NCBI GenBank assembly: GCA_016285185.1
Contig: JAEEQG010000011.1
Span: 1 to 35,652, forward strand
DNA from: Spirochaetota bacterium
Lineage (GTDB): Bacteria; Spirochaetota; Spirochaetia; Treponematales; Treponemataceae
DNA: 35,652 nt
Reading direction: 5' to 3'
Part shown: positions 1-7,808 of the stretch, one piece after another
How the letters are laid out: each line of letters starts with the position of its first letter
Position numbering within the stretch: the first letter of the stretch is position 1
Notes under the pieces: model-generated
Database searches by the model: none
What the model saw: the letters and a program-made list of their open reading frames with translations, nothing else
What the model was told of the DNA's origin: nothing
Made by a program: the position numbers and the translations under genes

Positions 1-1575
1 ACCCCCAGTGAGGAAGCTGAAAAATGGTATTTGCTCCGAAGGGCTCTCAGATACAGTCCCGGAACCTGGGCGTATTCAGAAAGCAGCAAATACTATGACA
101 TTGTAGCAGAAAAAGAGAATGTTCCTGCTGTTGCTTTGCTTGAAACTCTCGGAAGAGATTATTATAACAATAATGCTTTCAAAATGCTTAAAATGCTTAA
201 GGAATGGAAAGCTCTTTCTGAAGATGAAAAATGGTTCTGTCTTTTATCTGAACCTGTCATGGAGGAGTACAAACTCAACATAACATCTTTAAATCCCGGA
301 ACAGACGCTTCAGCTGGTGCAGATATTCTGGAAAAAACACTTGATCTTTTTTCAAAAGAAGATTTGCTGAATTATATTGAAAAATACCGAAAAGCTGCTT
401 TTGTTGCGGCTTATGACAAGTTGAAAGGTATGCTTAATCATACGGGTACTGCAATTGAACAGATTGCTATTAAAGAGTGCTTGTCTGACCGTATGATTAC
501 AAGATTGTATTTTGTTTCAGAAATGCAGGATGTTTTGGGTGAAAACGGGCTTATTGCGAATGATTATTGTTTTATTCTTGGTCTGTTAAGAATGGGTATT
601 TATGCAGGTTGGCTTTCCGAAGAGGAATCATTGAATCTTGCAAAACCTTATATTGATGAACTGAAAAATGCTTATTATTCTTGGGAAGATTATGCTGTTC
701 ACTGTGCTTTTGGAAACTTGTTCTGCGAAATATGTACTCCGGTTGATGCAGATGACTGTACAAAAAGTCTTTCTACTTATCTTAAGCGGATAAAAAAATA
801 TGACATTGATGTTCCTGAAGACAAAAAAGGTAAGATTTTTACATTGCATGACATAAAGTTTTCTGGAAAGAATAGTGGTAAAAATCGGGTGCTTACATAT
901 GATGATGTCTATGAACCTTCCGAAAATGCTAAAAGCTGGATGATTGTCCGAAAATACATGGCTAAAAAGTATAAAAGTATATCATGGTATACTCAAAATG
1001 ATATGCTTGAGTTTCTTAAGAAAAACAAAAAAATTCCTGCCGCCACATATGCCAAAACTCTTCTTGAATCGGAAGAATATTTATCGAATATAAAAGACTT
1101 CTTTGAAAAACAGGATCCTAAAAAGCTTTCTTCTGTAGGAAAAAGGAAAGCTCTAAAATCTTTAAATGCTTCATTAAAAAAATACTTAAAACTTTGGAAT
1201 GAAGCAAATTCTTTGTTTGAAAATATTGATACAGAATCAATTGATCTTGATGAACCCTGTTACAACAACTTTTATATTGATTATGCATGTGCTGCTTACA
1301 GGGCTAATGATAAAGCAAAAATGGATTTTGCAATTTCATTTTTGAAAGAAGATATGTTGAGCAAATATGCTGATGCTCAGTTATTATATTACATTAATTA
1401 TGCATATAAAGCAAAAGATTATGCTTCTTCGGGTGATTATCAAAATGCGGTTACTGCTGCAGAAAAAGCTTTAGCTTATCTTGATCATGGCAGGGAACTG
1501 ACAGCAGAAGCCGACTTATTCGATTGGGATAATTTTGAGAATGATCTTAAAAAGATAATAAAAGAACATAAATAG
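1..1575 (+). CDS. Unrecognised helical protein, 5' end outside the window
   Basis: The frame is open from base 1 with no convincing start, so the gene begins upstream. A TTG at 31 has no Shine-Dalgarno and lies inside an uninterrupted frame, so I do not take it as the start. About 524 residues are visible, ending in TAG. The protein is rich in Lys, Glu, Leu, Tyr and Ala and looks almost wholly alpha-helical. The C-terminal third has alternating helices of TPR-like character (YYINYAYKAKDYASSGDYQNA is typical), but I cannot align clear repeats. No signal peptide, membrane segment or catalytic motif is visible in this part. Codon use is AT-rich and unlike the next two genes, which use many C-ending codons. 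About 135 bases separate it from the next gene, so they are probably separate transcription units. I do not recognise a family; SEL1/TPR-type scaffold is only a guess. Confidence 0.75.
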   Translation, partial: TPSEEAEKWYLLRRALRYSPGTWAYSESSKYYDIVAEKENVPAVALLETLGRDYYNNNAFKMLKMLKEWKALSEDEKWFCLLSEPVMEEYKLNITSLNPGTDASAGADILEKTLDLFSKEDLLNYIEKYRKAAFVAAYDKLKGMLNHTGTAIEQIAIKECLSDRMITRLYFVSEMQDVLGENGLIANDYCFILGLLRMGIYAGWLSEEESLNLAKPYIDELKNAYYSWEDYAVHCAFGNLFCEICTPVDADDCTKSLSTYLKRIKKYDIDVPEDKKGKIFTLHDIKFSGKNSGKNRVLTYDDVYEPSENAKSWMIVRKYMAKKYKSISWYTQNDMLEFLKKNKKIPAATYAKTLLESEEYLSNIKDFFEKQDPKKLSSVGKRKALKSLNASLKKYLKLWNEANSLFENIDTESIDLDEPCYNNFYIDYACAAYRANDKAKMDFAISFLKEDMLSKYADAQLLYYINYAYKAKDYASSGDYQNAVTAAEKALAYLDHGRELTAEADLFDWDNFENDLKKIIKEHK

Positions 1576-1625
1576 ACAGTATTTCAATTGAACTATCTGT
1601 GATAACTTCTTGTAAGACTGATATA

Positions 1626-1652
1626 TTGAAAAACATACGCAAAAATGATAAT
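1626..1652 (+). promoter_or_regulatory. Possible promoter of the NifU-like/GGGtGRT unit
   Basis: TTGAAA (1626-1631) and GATAAT (1647-1652) lie 15 bases apart in the 135-base gap before the NifU-like gene. The hexamers are close to sigma-70 consensus, but the spacer is shorter than the usual 16-18, so this is weak. Nothing else resembling a regulatory element stands out in the gap. Confidence 0.25.
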
Positions 1653-1710
1653 CTTCTCCAAACGCTGGTAAAACAACCGGCATCAATACATCATATTCCA
1701 GGAGAACACT

Positions 1711-2412
1711 ATGACTTATACGGCAGAAGTGGAACACATGTGTCCATTGGCCAAGGCCGCTTATCATGGACCTGCTCCGATTCCTGAAGAAGGAAAATGG
1801 GTTCAGGCTAAAGAAATCAAAGACATTTCCGGTTTTACACACGGTATCGGTTGGTGTGCACCGCAGCAGGGCGGATGCAAGCTGACACTCAATGTTAAAA
1901 ACGGCATTATCGAAGAAGCTCTTGTTGAAACAATCGGCTGCTCCGGTATGACACACTCAGCTGCTATGGCTTCTGAAATCCTCATCGGAAAAACACTTCT
2001 CGAAGCTCTCAACACAGACCTTGTTTGTGACGCAATCAACACAGCAATGCGTGAGCTTTTCCTTCAGATTGTTTACGGACGCACACAGTCTGCATATTCA
2101 GAAGACGGCTTGAAAGTCGGTGCTTCTCTTGAAGATCTCGGCAAGGGCTTGCGCTCTCAGGTTGGTACAATGTTTGCAACAAAGGCAAAAGGTCCACGCT
2201 ACCTCGAAATGGCAGAAGGCTATGTAGAAAAAGTTGCAGTTGACAAAGACGGTGCAATCATCGGTTACAAATTCATCCACTTCGGCAAGATGATGGAATT
2301 CATCAAGAAAGGCGATGATCCTGCAACAGCAATGGAAAAAGCACGTGGTTCATACGGACGTACAACTGAAGAACAGGGCGCCGTAAAACTCATTGACCCG
2401 CGCAAGGAATAA
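1711..2412 (+). CDS. NifU/IscU-like iron-sulfur cluster scaffold protein
   Basis: This 233-residue protein has the IscU/NifU N-terminal fold signature. Cys49 and Cys56 flank a Gly-rich turn (GWCAPQQGGC), and ETIGCSGM with Cys77 precedes a helix of small residues that matches the GCGSA region of IscU. Cys106 is a third candidate ligand. It is longer than classic IscU (about 130 residues), with an extra C-terminal half not found in IscU. In the family such proteins assemble Fe-S clusters in the cytosol and pass them to client proteins. The start is ATG with GGAG at 1701-1704. It is followed after 18 bases by the GGGtGRT gene, and I infer the two are co-transcribed and work together. No cysteine desulfurase is nearby. 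Frequent ATC, CTC, CGC and GGC codons suggest high expression compared with the AT-rich gene upstream. Confidence 0.85.
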   Translation: MTYTAEVEHMCPLAKAAYHGPAPIPEEGKWVQAKEIKDISGFTHGIGWCAPQQGGCKLTLNVKNGIIEEALVETIGCSGMTHSAAMASEILIGKTLLEALNTDLVCDAINTAMRELFLQIVYGRTQSAYSEDGLKVGASLEDLGKGLRSQVGTMFATKAKGPRYLEMAEGYVEKVAVDKDGAIIGYKFIHFGKMMEFIKKGDDPATAMEKARGSYGRTTEEQGAVKLIDPRKE

Positions 2413-2430
2413 GGTACGGAGGAATAGAAA

Positions 2431-3441
2431 ATGGCAGAAAAAATCACATTTGAAAACTACGACGGCCGTATCAAAAAAATTACAAAAGCTTTGAACGAAA
2501 ACGGCATTAAGTCAATTGAAGAAGCAAAAGAAATCTGTGACAAGGCAGGTATCAATCCTTATAAGACAGTTGAAGAAACACAGCCAATCTGCTTTGAAAA
2601 CGCAAAATGGGCTTATGTTTGCGGTGCTGCAATCGCAATCAAGAAAGGCTGCAAGAACGCTGCTGACGCTGCTGAAGCAATCGGTATCGGTCTCCAGTCA
2701 TTCTGTATTCCTGGTTCTGTAGCCGAAGACCGCAAAGTTGGTCTTGGTCACGGAAACCTTGCTGCACGTCTTTTGCGCGAAGAAACACAGTGCTTCGCTT
2801 TCCTGGCAGGTCACGAATCTTTTGCAGCTGCTGAAGGTGCTATCAAAATTGCACAGAAAGCAGACAAAGTCCGCAAGCAGCCTCTCCGCGTTATTCTTAA
2901 CGGTCTCGGAAAAGACGCAGCACAGATTATCAGCCGCATCAACGGTTTTACATACGTTCAGACAAAGTTTGACTATTTCACAGGCAAGCTTGAAATCGTA
3001 AAAAAGATTCCGTATTCAACAGGTGAACGTGCAAAAGTAAACTGTTACGGCGCTGACGATGTACGTGAAGGTGTTGCAATCATGTGGCACGAGAATGTAG
3101 ACGTTTCAATCACAGGTAACTCTACAAACCCGACACGTTTCCAGCATCCTGTTGCAGGCACATACAAGAAAGAACGCCTTGAAGCAGGCAAAAAATACTT
3201 CTCAGTAGCTTCCGGCGGCGGTACAGGACGCACATTACATCCGGATAACATGGCTGCTGGTCCTGCTTCTTACGGCATGACAGATACAATGGGCCGTATG
3301 CACTCTGACGCACAGTTCGCAGGTTCTTCATCAGTTCCAGCACACGTTGAAATGATGGGCTTCCTCGGCATCGGTAACAACCCGATGGTAGGTGCTACAG
3401 TTGCTATCGCTGTCGACGTTGCAACTGCTCTTAACAAATAA
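2431..3441 (+). CDS. GGGtGRT protein
   Basis: The 336-residue protein carries the family-defining GGGTGRT motif at residues 262-268, in a highly conserved-looking glycine-rich stretch that continues to about residue 320. It has many cysteines (36, 54, 64, 73, 92, 121, 205), some of which could bind a metal or cluster. There is no signal peptide or membrane segment, so it should be cytosolic. The biochemical role of the family is unknown to me; it is recognised by motif only. The gene starts at ATG with GGAGG at 2418-2422, lies 18 bases after the NifU-like gene, and is followed by a strong terminator, so the two form a complete bicistronic unit. Codon use matches the partner and looks like that of a highly expressed gene. 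I infer that the scaffold supplies a cluster to this protein or that both form one complex. Confidence 0.9.
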   Translation: MAEKITFENYDGRIKKITKALNENGIKSIEEAKEICDKAGINPYKTVEETQPICFENAKWAYVCGAAIAIKKGCKNAADAAEAIGIGLQSFCIPGSVAEDRKVGLGHGNLAARLLREETQCFAFLAGHESFAAAEGAIKIAQKADKVRKQPLRVILNGLGKDAAQIISRINGFTYVQTKFDYFTGKLEIVKKIPYSTGERAKVNCYGADDVREGVAIMWHENVDVSITGNSTNPTRFQHPVAGTYKKERLEAGKKYFSVASGGGTGRTLHPDNMAAGPASYGMTDTMGRMHSDAQFAGSSSVPAHVEMMGFLGIGNNPMVGATVAIAVDVATALNK

Positions 3442-3456
3442 GCGTTCTCTACGCTG

Positions 3457-3493
3457 AAAAAACCGCCGGAATTCAAAACGGCGGTTTTTTTTT
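3457..3493 (+). terminator. Intrinsic terminator after the GGGtGRT gene
   Basis: CCGCCG (3463-3468) pairs with CGGCGG (3479-3484) around a 10-base loop. The stem is extended by an A-run pairing with the T-run, and nine T residues follow (3485-3493). It lies 15 bases after the stop codon and closes the two-gene unit. Confidence 0.92.
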
Positions 3494-3584
3494 GTCGGCT
3501 TTTTCATAGACAAACAAAAAACATTTACAAATGCTTTGTTTGTGTGTAAACTTCAAAATATATCACTTTTATAAGGACAAAATT

Positions 3585-3767
3585 ATGAGTTCTAAACGCC
3601 TTTGCAAATCAAATGACAAAAAACTCTTCGGTGTATGCGCAGGTATAGCCGAATACTTTGATATCGATCCGACTATAGTGAGAGTAGTATGGATTTTGCT
3701 TGTCCTTTGCGCAGGAACAGGTGTACTTGCCTATATTATTGCGGCTCTTGTAATGCCTAATAACTAA
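3585..3767 (+). CDS. Small PspC-domain membrane protein
   Basis: This 60-residue protein is essentially one PspC domain. An N-terminal basic segment (SSKRLCKSNDKKLFGVCAG) leads into GIAEYFDIDPTIVRVVWIL, then a hydrophobic segment (about residues 34-56) that should span or insert in the inner membrane. PspC proteins in Enterobacteria take part in the phage-shock response to envelope stress; stand-alone small PspC proteins are common in other phyla and their role is usually not established. I chose the ATG at 3585 because AAGGA (3573-3577) lies at a suitable distance. The frame is open further upstream, but there is no better start there. It stands alone after the terminator and converges on yqeY, with only nine bases between stop codons. 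Confidence 0.85.
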   Translation: MSSKRLCKSNDKKLFGVCAGIAEYFDIDPTIVRVVWILLVLCAGTGVLAYIIAALVMPNN

Positions 3768-3776
3768 GGTTCTGTC

Positions 3777-4202
3777 CTAAGCGTTAAGAATCTTATCAAC
3801 GATTGCCCTGACGGATTTCATGTCAATTCCTTCAATTTCCTTGAGTTTTGGCATGATGTTCTTAAGGTTGCGTTCTTCAGCCGGCAGTGAGTCGATTACC
3901 TTTTTTACTTCGGCTTCTGTCTGCTCCGGTGAAAGAGCCGCCGGAACATAGGCTTCGAGAATGGCTAATTCCTGCTCGAGCTGGGTTGTGTCCGCATTGC
4001 CTTTTTTGTATTCTGCAATGGTGGCAAGAGTCTGATCGTAAAGCTTTTTTGCAGCCTGTTTGATGTCAGCTTCAGTTTCTTCCCTGCCTGATTCTCTTAT
4101 GTTCTTTTGAACGGTATCTATTAAAATTCCCAATACAGAAGCTTTTACAGGATCTGTTTTTCTTATCTGCATACGCTCTTTGAACATTTCTTTTGTTGTC
4201 AT
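3777..4202 (-). CDS. yqeY: GatB/YqeY domain protein
   Basis: The 141-residue protein has the YqeY layout. An N-terminal four-helix part begins MFKERMQIRKTDPVKASVLG and contains the ELAILEAYVPAALSPEQ segment typical of the family. A C-terminal small domain related to the tail of GatB/GatE ends in the motif-like KSVRAIVDKIL. By family knowledge this tail-like domain can contact tRNA, and YqeY proteins are suspected to act in tRNA-dependent amidation or quality control, but a defined reaction is lacking. It is cytosolic. A GAGGT Shine-Dalgarno precedes the ATG. The gene lies nine bases downstream of the large hydrogenase-like/EAL gene and is probably co-transcribed with it. I see no functional reason for the pairing. 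Confidence 0.9.
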   Translation of the reverse strand: MTTKEMFKERMQIRKTDPVKASVLGILIDTVQKNIRESGREETEADIKQAAKKLYDQTLATIAEYKKGNADTTQLEQELAILEAYVPAALSPEQTEAEVKKVIDSLPAEERNLKNIMPKLKEIEGIDMKSVRAIVDKILNA

Positions 4203-4211
4203 ATCAATACC

Positions 4212-7200
4212 TCATTTTTTAGTTTTTAATCTGTCTTTATCTTCTTCAGTATATGAAATGTAATTTGTTGCAAAAAGGAAAGTATTCTTTTTTTCTTCAA
4301 CACCAGAAGCAATCATTTTTGTAAGTACGTATTCATTGTTTTTACATTTTGCCCTGTATACGTATTCAAACGGTACCTTAAATTTGTTCATAAATGCCTT
4401 TGTAAGAGAGAGAACAAAACCCGGGCGGTCAAGTGGATGTACTACACCCAAAGAAGATTTTAAATCCCATTTCAATAAATCTGTTTCTGAATATCCTGAT
4501 GATTCCATGAAACGCTGGTTTGCTTCAAGAACCTGTACTTTTGCAGCTTTAAGCACGTTTTTGGGGTCAAGCGTTACACGCATAAGGCACATTCCGATCA
4601 TAGAATTTTCCAAAAGGAATTTTAACTGGCTGTTTGCAAGTGTAAGTGCCGCAGATGCTGTTTTTTCGCTGGTTATATCTTCAATCAAAAGGAGCAGAAG
4701 TTGTGATTTTTGGGTTGAATTTATAAAATGTATATGTATCTTAAGCCATATAACTGTATTCGGTTCTACAAGAGTATTGCTGAAAGGCAGTGTACAGTCT
4801 GCTTCTTTTTTTGAGCCGGCGCTTTCTTTTATGATTTTTATTAGTTCATTTCTTGAATCAGTATTATCAAACGAATTTACGATTGTTTTTATATCTGACA
4901 GAGAATTTGTTTGAACTTTAAATACTTCATATCCCTTTTGATTGCACCGTTCAACTTTTATAGAAGAATCTTCGACTTTAATGATGGCTGCCGCACCCAT
5001 ACAGTTTTCGAACATATAGTTTTCAACGGAAAAAATATCGTGGAATTTATCGATGTCCAGTTTTCCTTCAGGTACAGGTGTCTTTATTACAGAAGCTTTT
5101 TCATTTTTTTGCAGAAGTTTTTTATATTCATCAACAGGTACCGGTCTTGCATATAAAAAGCCTTGGATAATGTCACAGCCTATTGTTTTGAGAAAACTAA
5201 ACTGTTCTTCTTTTTCTACACCTTCGGCAATTGTTTCAAGTTTTAGTGATTGAGCCATCTTGATAATGGAGGCAAGTATACTGTAACCCTTGTCGGGGTT
5301 GTCACTTTCCGAGAGAAAGCCCATGTCCAGCTTAACAATATCAATCGGGATGTCTTTTAATGCATTGAGCGAAGAATAACCGCTGCCAAAATCATCCATT
5401 GCGATTTTAAAACCCATACTGCGTAAGCGCTCAAGATGTTTTAATACCTCATCGGTATTGTTCATTGCGGCGGTTTCGGTAATTTCTATATGAACAAGTG
5501 ACGTAGGAACGGAATAAGTGTTAATCAGATGCTTAATAAAAGGAATAATATCCTCATTCTGCATATTGTACCGCGAAATATTGATCGAAACAGGTTTTAC
5601 CGGTATTTCTTCGTCAAGCCAAGTTCTAATAAGTTTAAAAGTTTTTTCCCAGACAATCCTGTCCAGCGTTCTTATGAATTTGCTTTTTTCAGCAATAGGT
5701 ATAAACTCGCTGGGATTTATTACTGTTCCGTCAGATTTTACCCATCGGCAAAGAACTTCGGCACCTGCCAGTTCATTTGTATCTATATAATACTGAGGCT
5801 GCATCTCAATATGGAATTCTTCGTTTTGAACCGCGGCGTTAAACTGGGCTGTTATTTCGGCGGAACGCAAAAGATTTTTGCGCATTTTTTCGGTGTAAAT
5901 TGTGTAAGTATTTTCCATCGCGCTGCGGGAATAATCCATAGCGATTGTGGCGGCATTCATCATCGATTCTATTGGTTCTGATATATCCTTTACCACATAT
6001 ATACCGAATCTCATTGTAACGTGTATTTCCGTACCGGAATGGTTGTAGAGAATCTGTTTGAATTTGCGGAGGCGTTCAAGAAAATCTATTTTGTATTCGA
6101 CGCAAAAACCAAAAACACCGCCGCCTACTCTGGCAAGGATACTGTTTTCGCCAACGATTTGTTTGAGATCCTGTGTAATATCAACTAAAACAGCATCGCC
6201 GGCATCACTTCCGTAAAGATTGTTGAGTATCTTAAGGTTGTTTATATCGCACATACAGATAATGAATTGTTTGCCTGGGTTTGCTTTTATAAAATTATTT
6301 GAATTATCCTTAAAAAACTTTACGTTTGGCAGACCAGTAAGCATATCGGTGTTGTAAACAACAGCCATATGTTCCTGCATATAATGAATGCAGTTTTCTT
6401 TTTGGTTGTAGCCGTATGCAATGGCAGAAGCCATGTCTTTGCATGAAAGATAACCGCAGCTTCCGCAGTTTATTGTCTGCTTTAACGGCGTGTCTTTTAA
6501 CATGTCCTTAAAGATTTCATCATAAGTGTTTTGCGGAATATTGGATAGCTGTATATACCTGTTTGTAAATTTTCTTTTAAAGTCGTCAAGACTCAGATTT
6601 TTGTGCTGTTCGTTGAGTTGTTTAAAGTTTTGCTCATAATCCTCACTAGCATTGAAATTTTCAAAACATTTTTTACGCAACAAAGAAAGCCTTTCGTATA
6701 CAATCGGAACACCGAATGTGGAATTTTCTACACATGGTCCTTCCTGACAGCCGCTGCTGCAACCGATAACCTCGGCAAGAAGCGGCATACTGTTTAAGGC
6801 TTCTTTGTTTTCGGAAAACGACAGCTTTTTGAAAATATCACGGGAAAAACTTGCATGGTTGACAAAAAAGCTGCTTTGTGGAAAAAAATAACTTACAGCT
6901 TCCTTAAATCCTCCTGCAGCATATGTGATATTACCCAGACTTTCTGTTTTAAGGTCACTTTCAGCATGGTACTGTGAAAAATCTACGTATCGGAAGTGAT
7001 TCATAAGATGAGAAATCGTGACATTGAACTGTATCTGATTATTAGTGTTCGGGTCATCGTTTTCGTCTTTTTTTGCGATACATGGACTCAAAAGTGCAAT
7101 TTTCCCTTTTTCGCCTAAATATTTACGTACATATATGGCTGTACAAATTTCAGGTGACTGAACCGGAATAATTTTGTTAAGTAATTTAGGAAAATACAGT

Positions 7201-7667
7201 TCGACAAAATTAACCAGTGCTGGACAGGTAGAAGTGATAAATGCCCTGTCAGGGTCATTTTCGTGTTGCTTTATATAGTTAGCTGTTGCCCATACAGCTA
7301 TTTCTGCTCCAAATGAAGCATCATAGATTTTTTTTATGCCGAGTGTTTTTAGATAGCCAAGAATACTATATGCTTTTTCACCGTACAGTACATAAAAAAC
7401 AGGCGAAACGATAATTGATATTTCTTCGTTGTTAAAAAGTGAATTTACAAAGTCGTCGATGTCGTCCTTGTATTCACGTGCATCATGGGAACAAATCCTT
7501 ATACATTTACCGCAGTGGTTGCACTTATCAGAATCAATCTTGACTCTTGGGAGTCCGTTTTCAAAAGTTGAGATATTGGCGCTTATTATCGAACAATTGG
7601 AAATACACTTTGTGCATCCTATACATTTGTCATTGGTAAAAAGGATACTGTCATTATATAGTGCCAT
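4212..7667 (-). CDS. Sensory [FeFe]-hydrogenase-like / GGDEF-EAL / PAS fusion protein
   Basis: The domain order over 1151 residues is as follows. Two 4Fe-4S ferredoxin motifs (Cys15/18/21/25 and Cys49/52/55/59) come first. An H-cluster-like domain has TSTCP (Cys148), SPCIAKKDE (Cys196) and GCSSGC (Cys303, Cys307). An additional Fe-S motif has Cys401/404/409/426. A GGDEF-like domain (about 435-590) has GGGVF (515-519) in place of GGDEF, so it is probably not a cyclase. An EAL domain (about 605-850) has Glu637, Asn696, Glu728, Asp758/759, Lys779, Glu815 and Gln835, so phosphodiesterase activity is plausible. Two PAS-like segments (about 870-1010 and 1030-1140) follow. Catalytic hydrogenases have TSCCP; Thr147 here replaces the proton-relay cysteine, as in sensory hydrogenases. 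There is no signal peptide or membrane helix, so it should be cytosolic. I infer a redox- or H2-responsive c-di-GMP hydrolase. No Shine-Dalgarno precedes the ATG; a promoter-like pair lies directly upstream. Confidence 0.9.
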   Translation of the reverse strand: MALYNDSILFTNDKCIGCTKCISNCSIISANISTFENGLPRVKIDSDKCNHCGKCIRICSHDAREYKDDIDDFVNSLFNNEEISIIVSPVFYVLYGEKAYSILGYLKTLGIKKIYDASFGAEIAVWATANYIKQHENDPDRAFITSTCPALVNFVELYFPKLLNKIIPVQSPEICTAIYVRKYLGEKGKIALLSPCIAKKDENDDPNTNNQIQFNVTISHLMNHFRYVDFSQYHAESDLKTESLGNITYAAGGFKEAVSYFFPQSSFFVNHASFSRDIFKKLSFSENKEALNSMPLLAEVIGCSSGCQEGPCVENSTFGVPIVYERLSLLRKKCFENFNASEDYEQNFKQLNEQHKNLSLDDFKRKFTNRYIQLSNIPQNTYDEIFKDMLKDTPLKQTINCGSCGYLSCKDMASAIAYGYNQKENCIHYMQEHMAVVYNTDMLTGLPNVKFFKDNSNNFIKANPGKQFIICMCDINNLKILNNLYGSDAGDAVLVDITQDLKQIVGENSILARVGGGVFGFCVEYKIDFLERLRKFKQILYNHSGTEIHVTMRFGIYVVKDISEPIESMMNAATIAMDYSRSAMENTYTIYTEKMRKNLLRSAEITAQFNAAVQNEEFHIEMQPQYYIDTNELAGAEVLCRWVKSDGTVINPSEFIPIAEKSKFIRTLDRIVWEKTFKLIRTWLDEEIPVKPVSINISRYNMQNEDIIPFIKHLINTYSVPTSLVHIEITETAAMNNTDEVLKHLERLRSMGFKIAMDDFGSGYSSLNALKDIPIDIVKLDMGFLSESDNPDKGYSILASIIKMAQSLKLETIAEGVEKEEQFSFLKTIGCDIIQGFLYARPVPVDEYKKLLQKNEKASVIKTPVPEGKLDIDKFHDIFSVENYMFENCMGAAAIIKVEDSSIKVERCNQKGYEVFKVQTNSLSDIKTIVNSFDNTDSRNELIKIIKESAGSKKEADCTLPFSNTLVEPNTVIWLKIHIHFINSTQKSQLLLLLIEDITSEKTASAALTLANSQLKFLLENSMIGMCLMRVTLDPKNVLKAAKVQVLEANQRFMESSGYSETDLLKWDLKSSLGVVHPLDRPGFVLSLTKAFMNKFKVPFEYVYRAKCKNNEYVLTKMIASGVEEKKNTFLFATNYISYTEEDKDRLKTKK

Positions 7668-7673
7668 GTGTTT

Positions 7674-7702
7674 ATTTTATGATTAATAAGGTATAAATTC
7701 AA
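7674..7702 (-). promoter_or_regulatory. Possible leaderless promoter of the hydrogenase-like/EAL gene
   Basis: Read on the minus strand, TTGAAT (7697-7702) and TAAAAT (7674-7679) are separated by 17 bases. The -10 hexamer ends six bases before the ATG at 7667, so transcription would begin at or next to the start codon. This agrees with the absence of a Shine-Dalgarno. The region is AT-rich, so a chance match is possible. The rest of the 141-base gap to uvrB shows no second convincing promoter. Confidence 0.4.
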
Positions 7703-7808
7703 GTTTTTTTTCGGTTATATTTGTGGAATATAGTCTACAATTGACAAACTGGACTTGCATCTCAAACTGTGATATTATTTTGTTCAGTTTTGCTGTTCCG
7801 GAGTAAAT

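Noticed and set aside
7741-7746. TTGACA upstream of uvrB as a -35 element
   Set aside because: A perfect -35 hexamer, but no acceptable -10 hexamer lies 15-19 bases downstream; the nearest TATTAT is 26 bases away.
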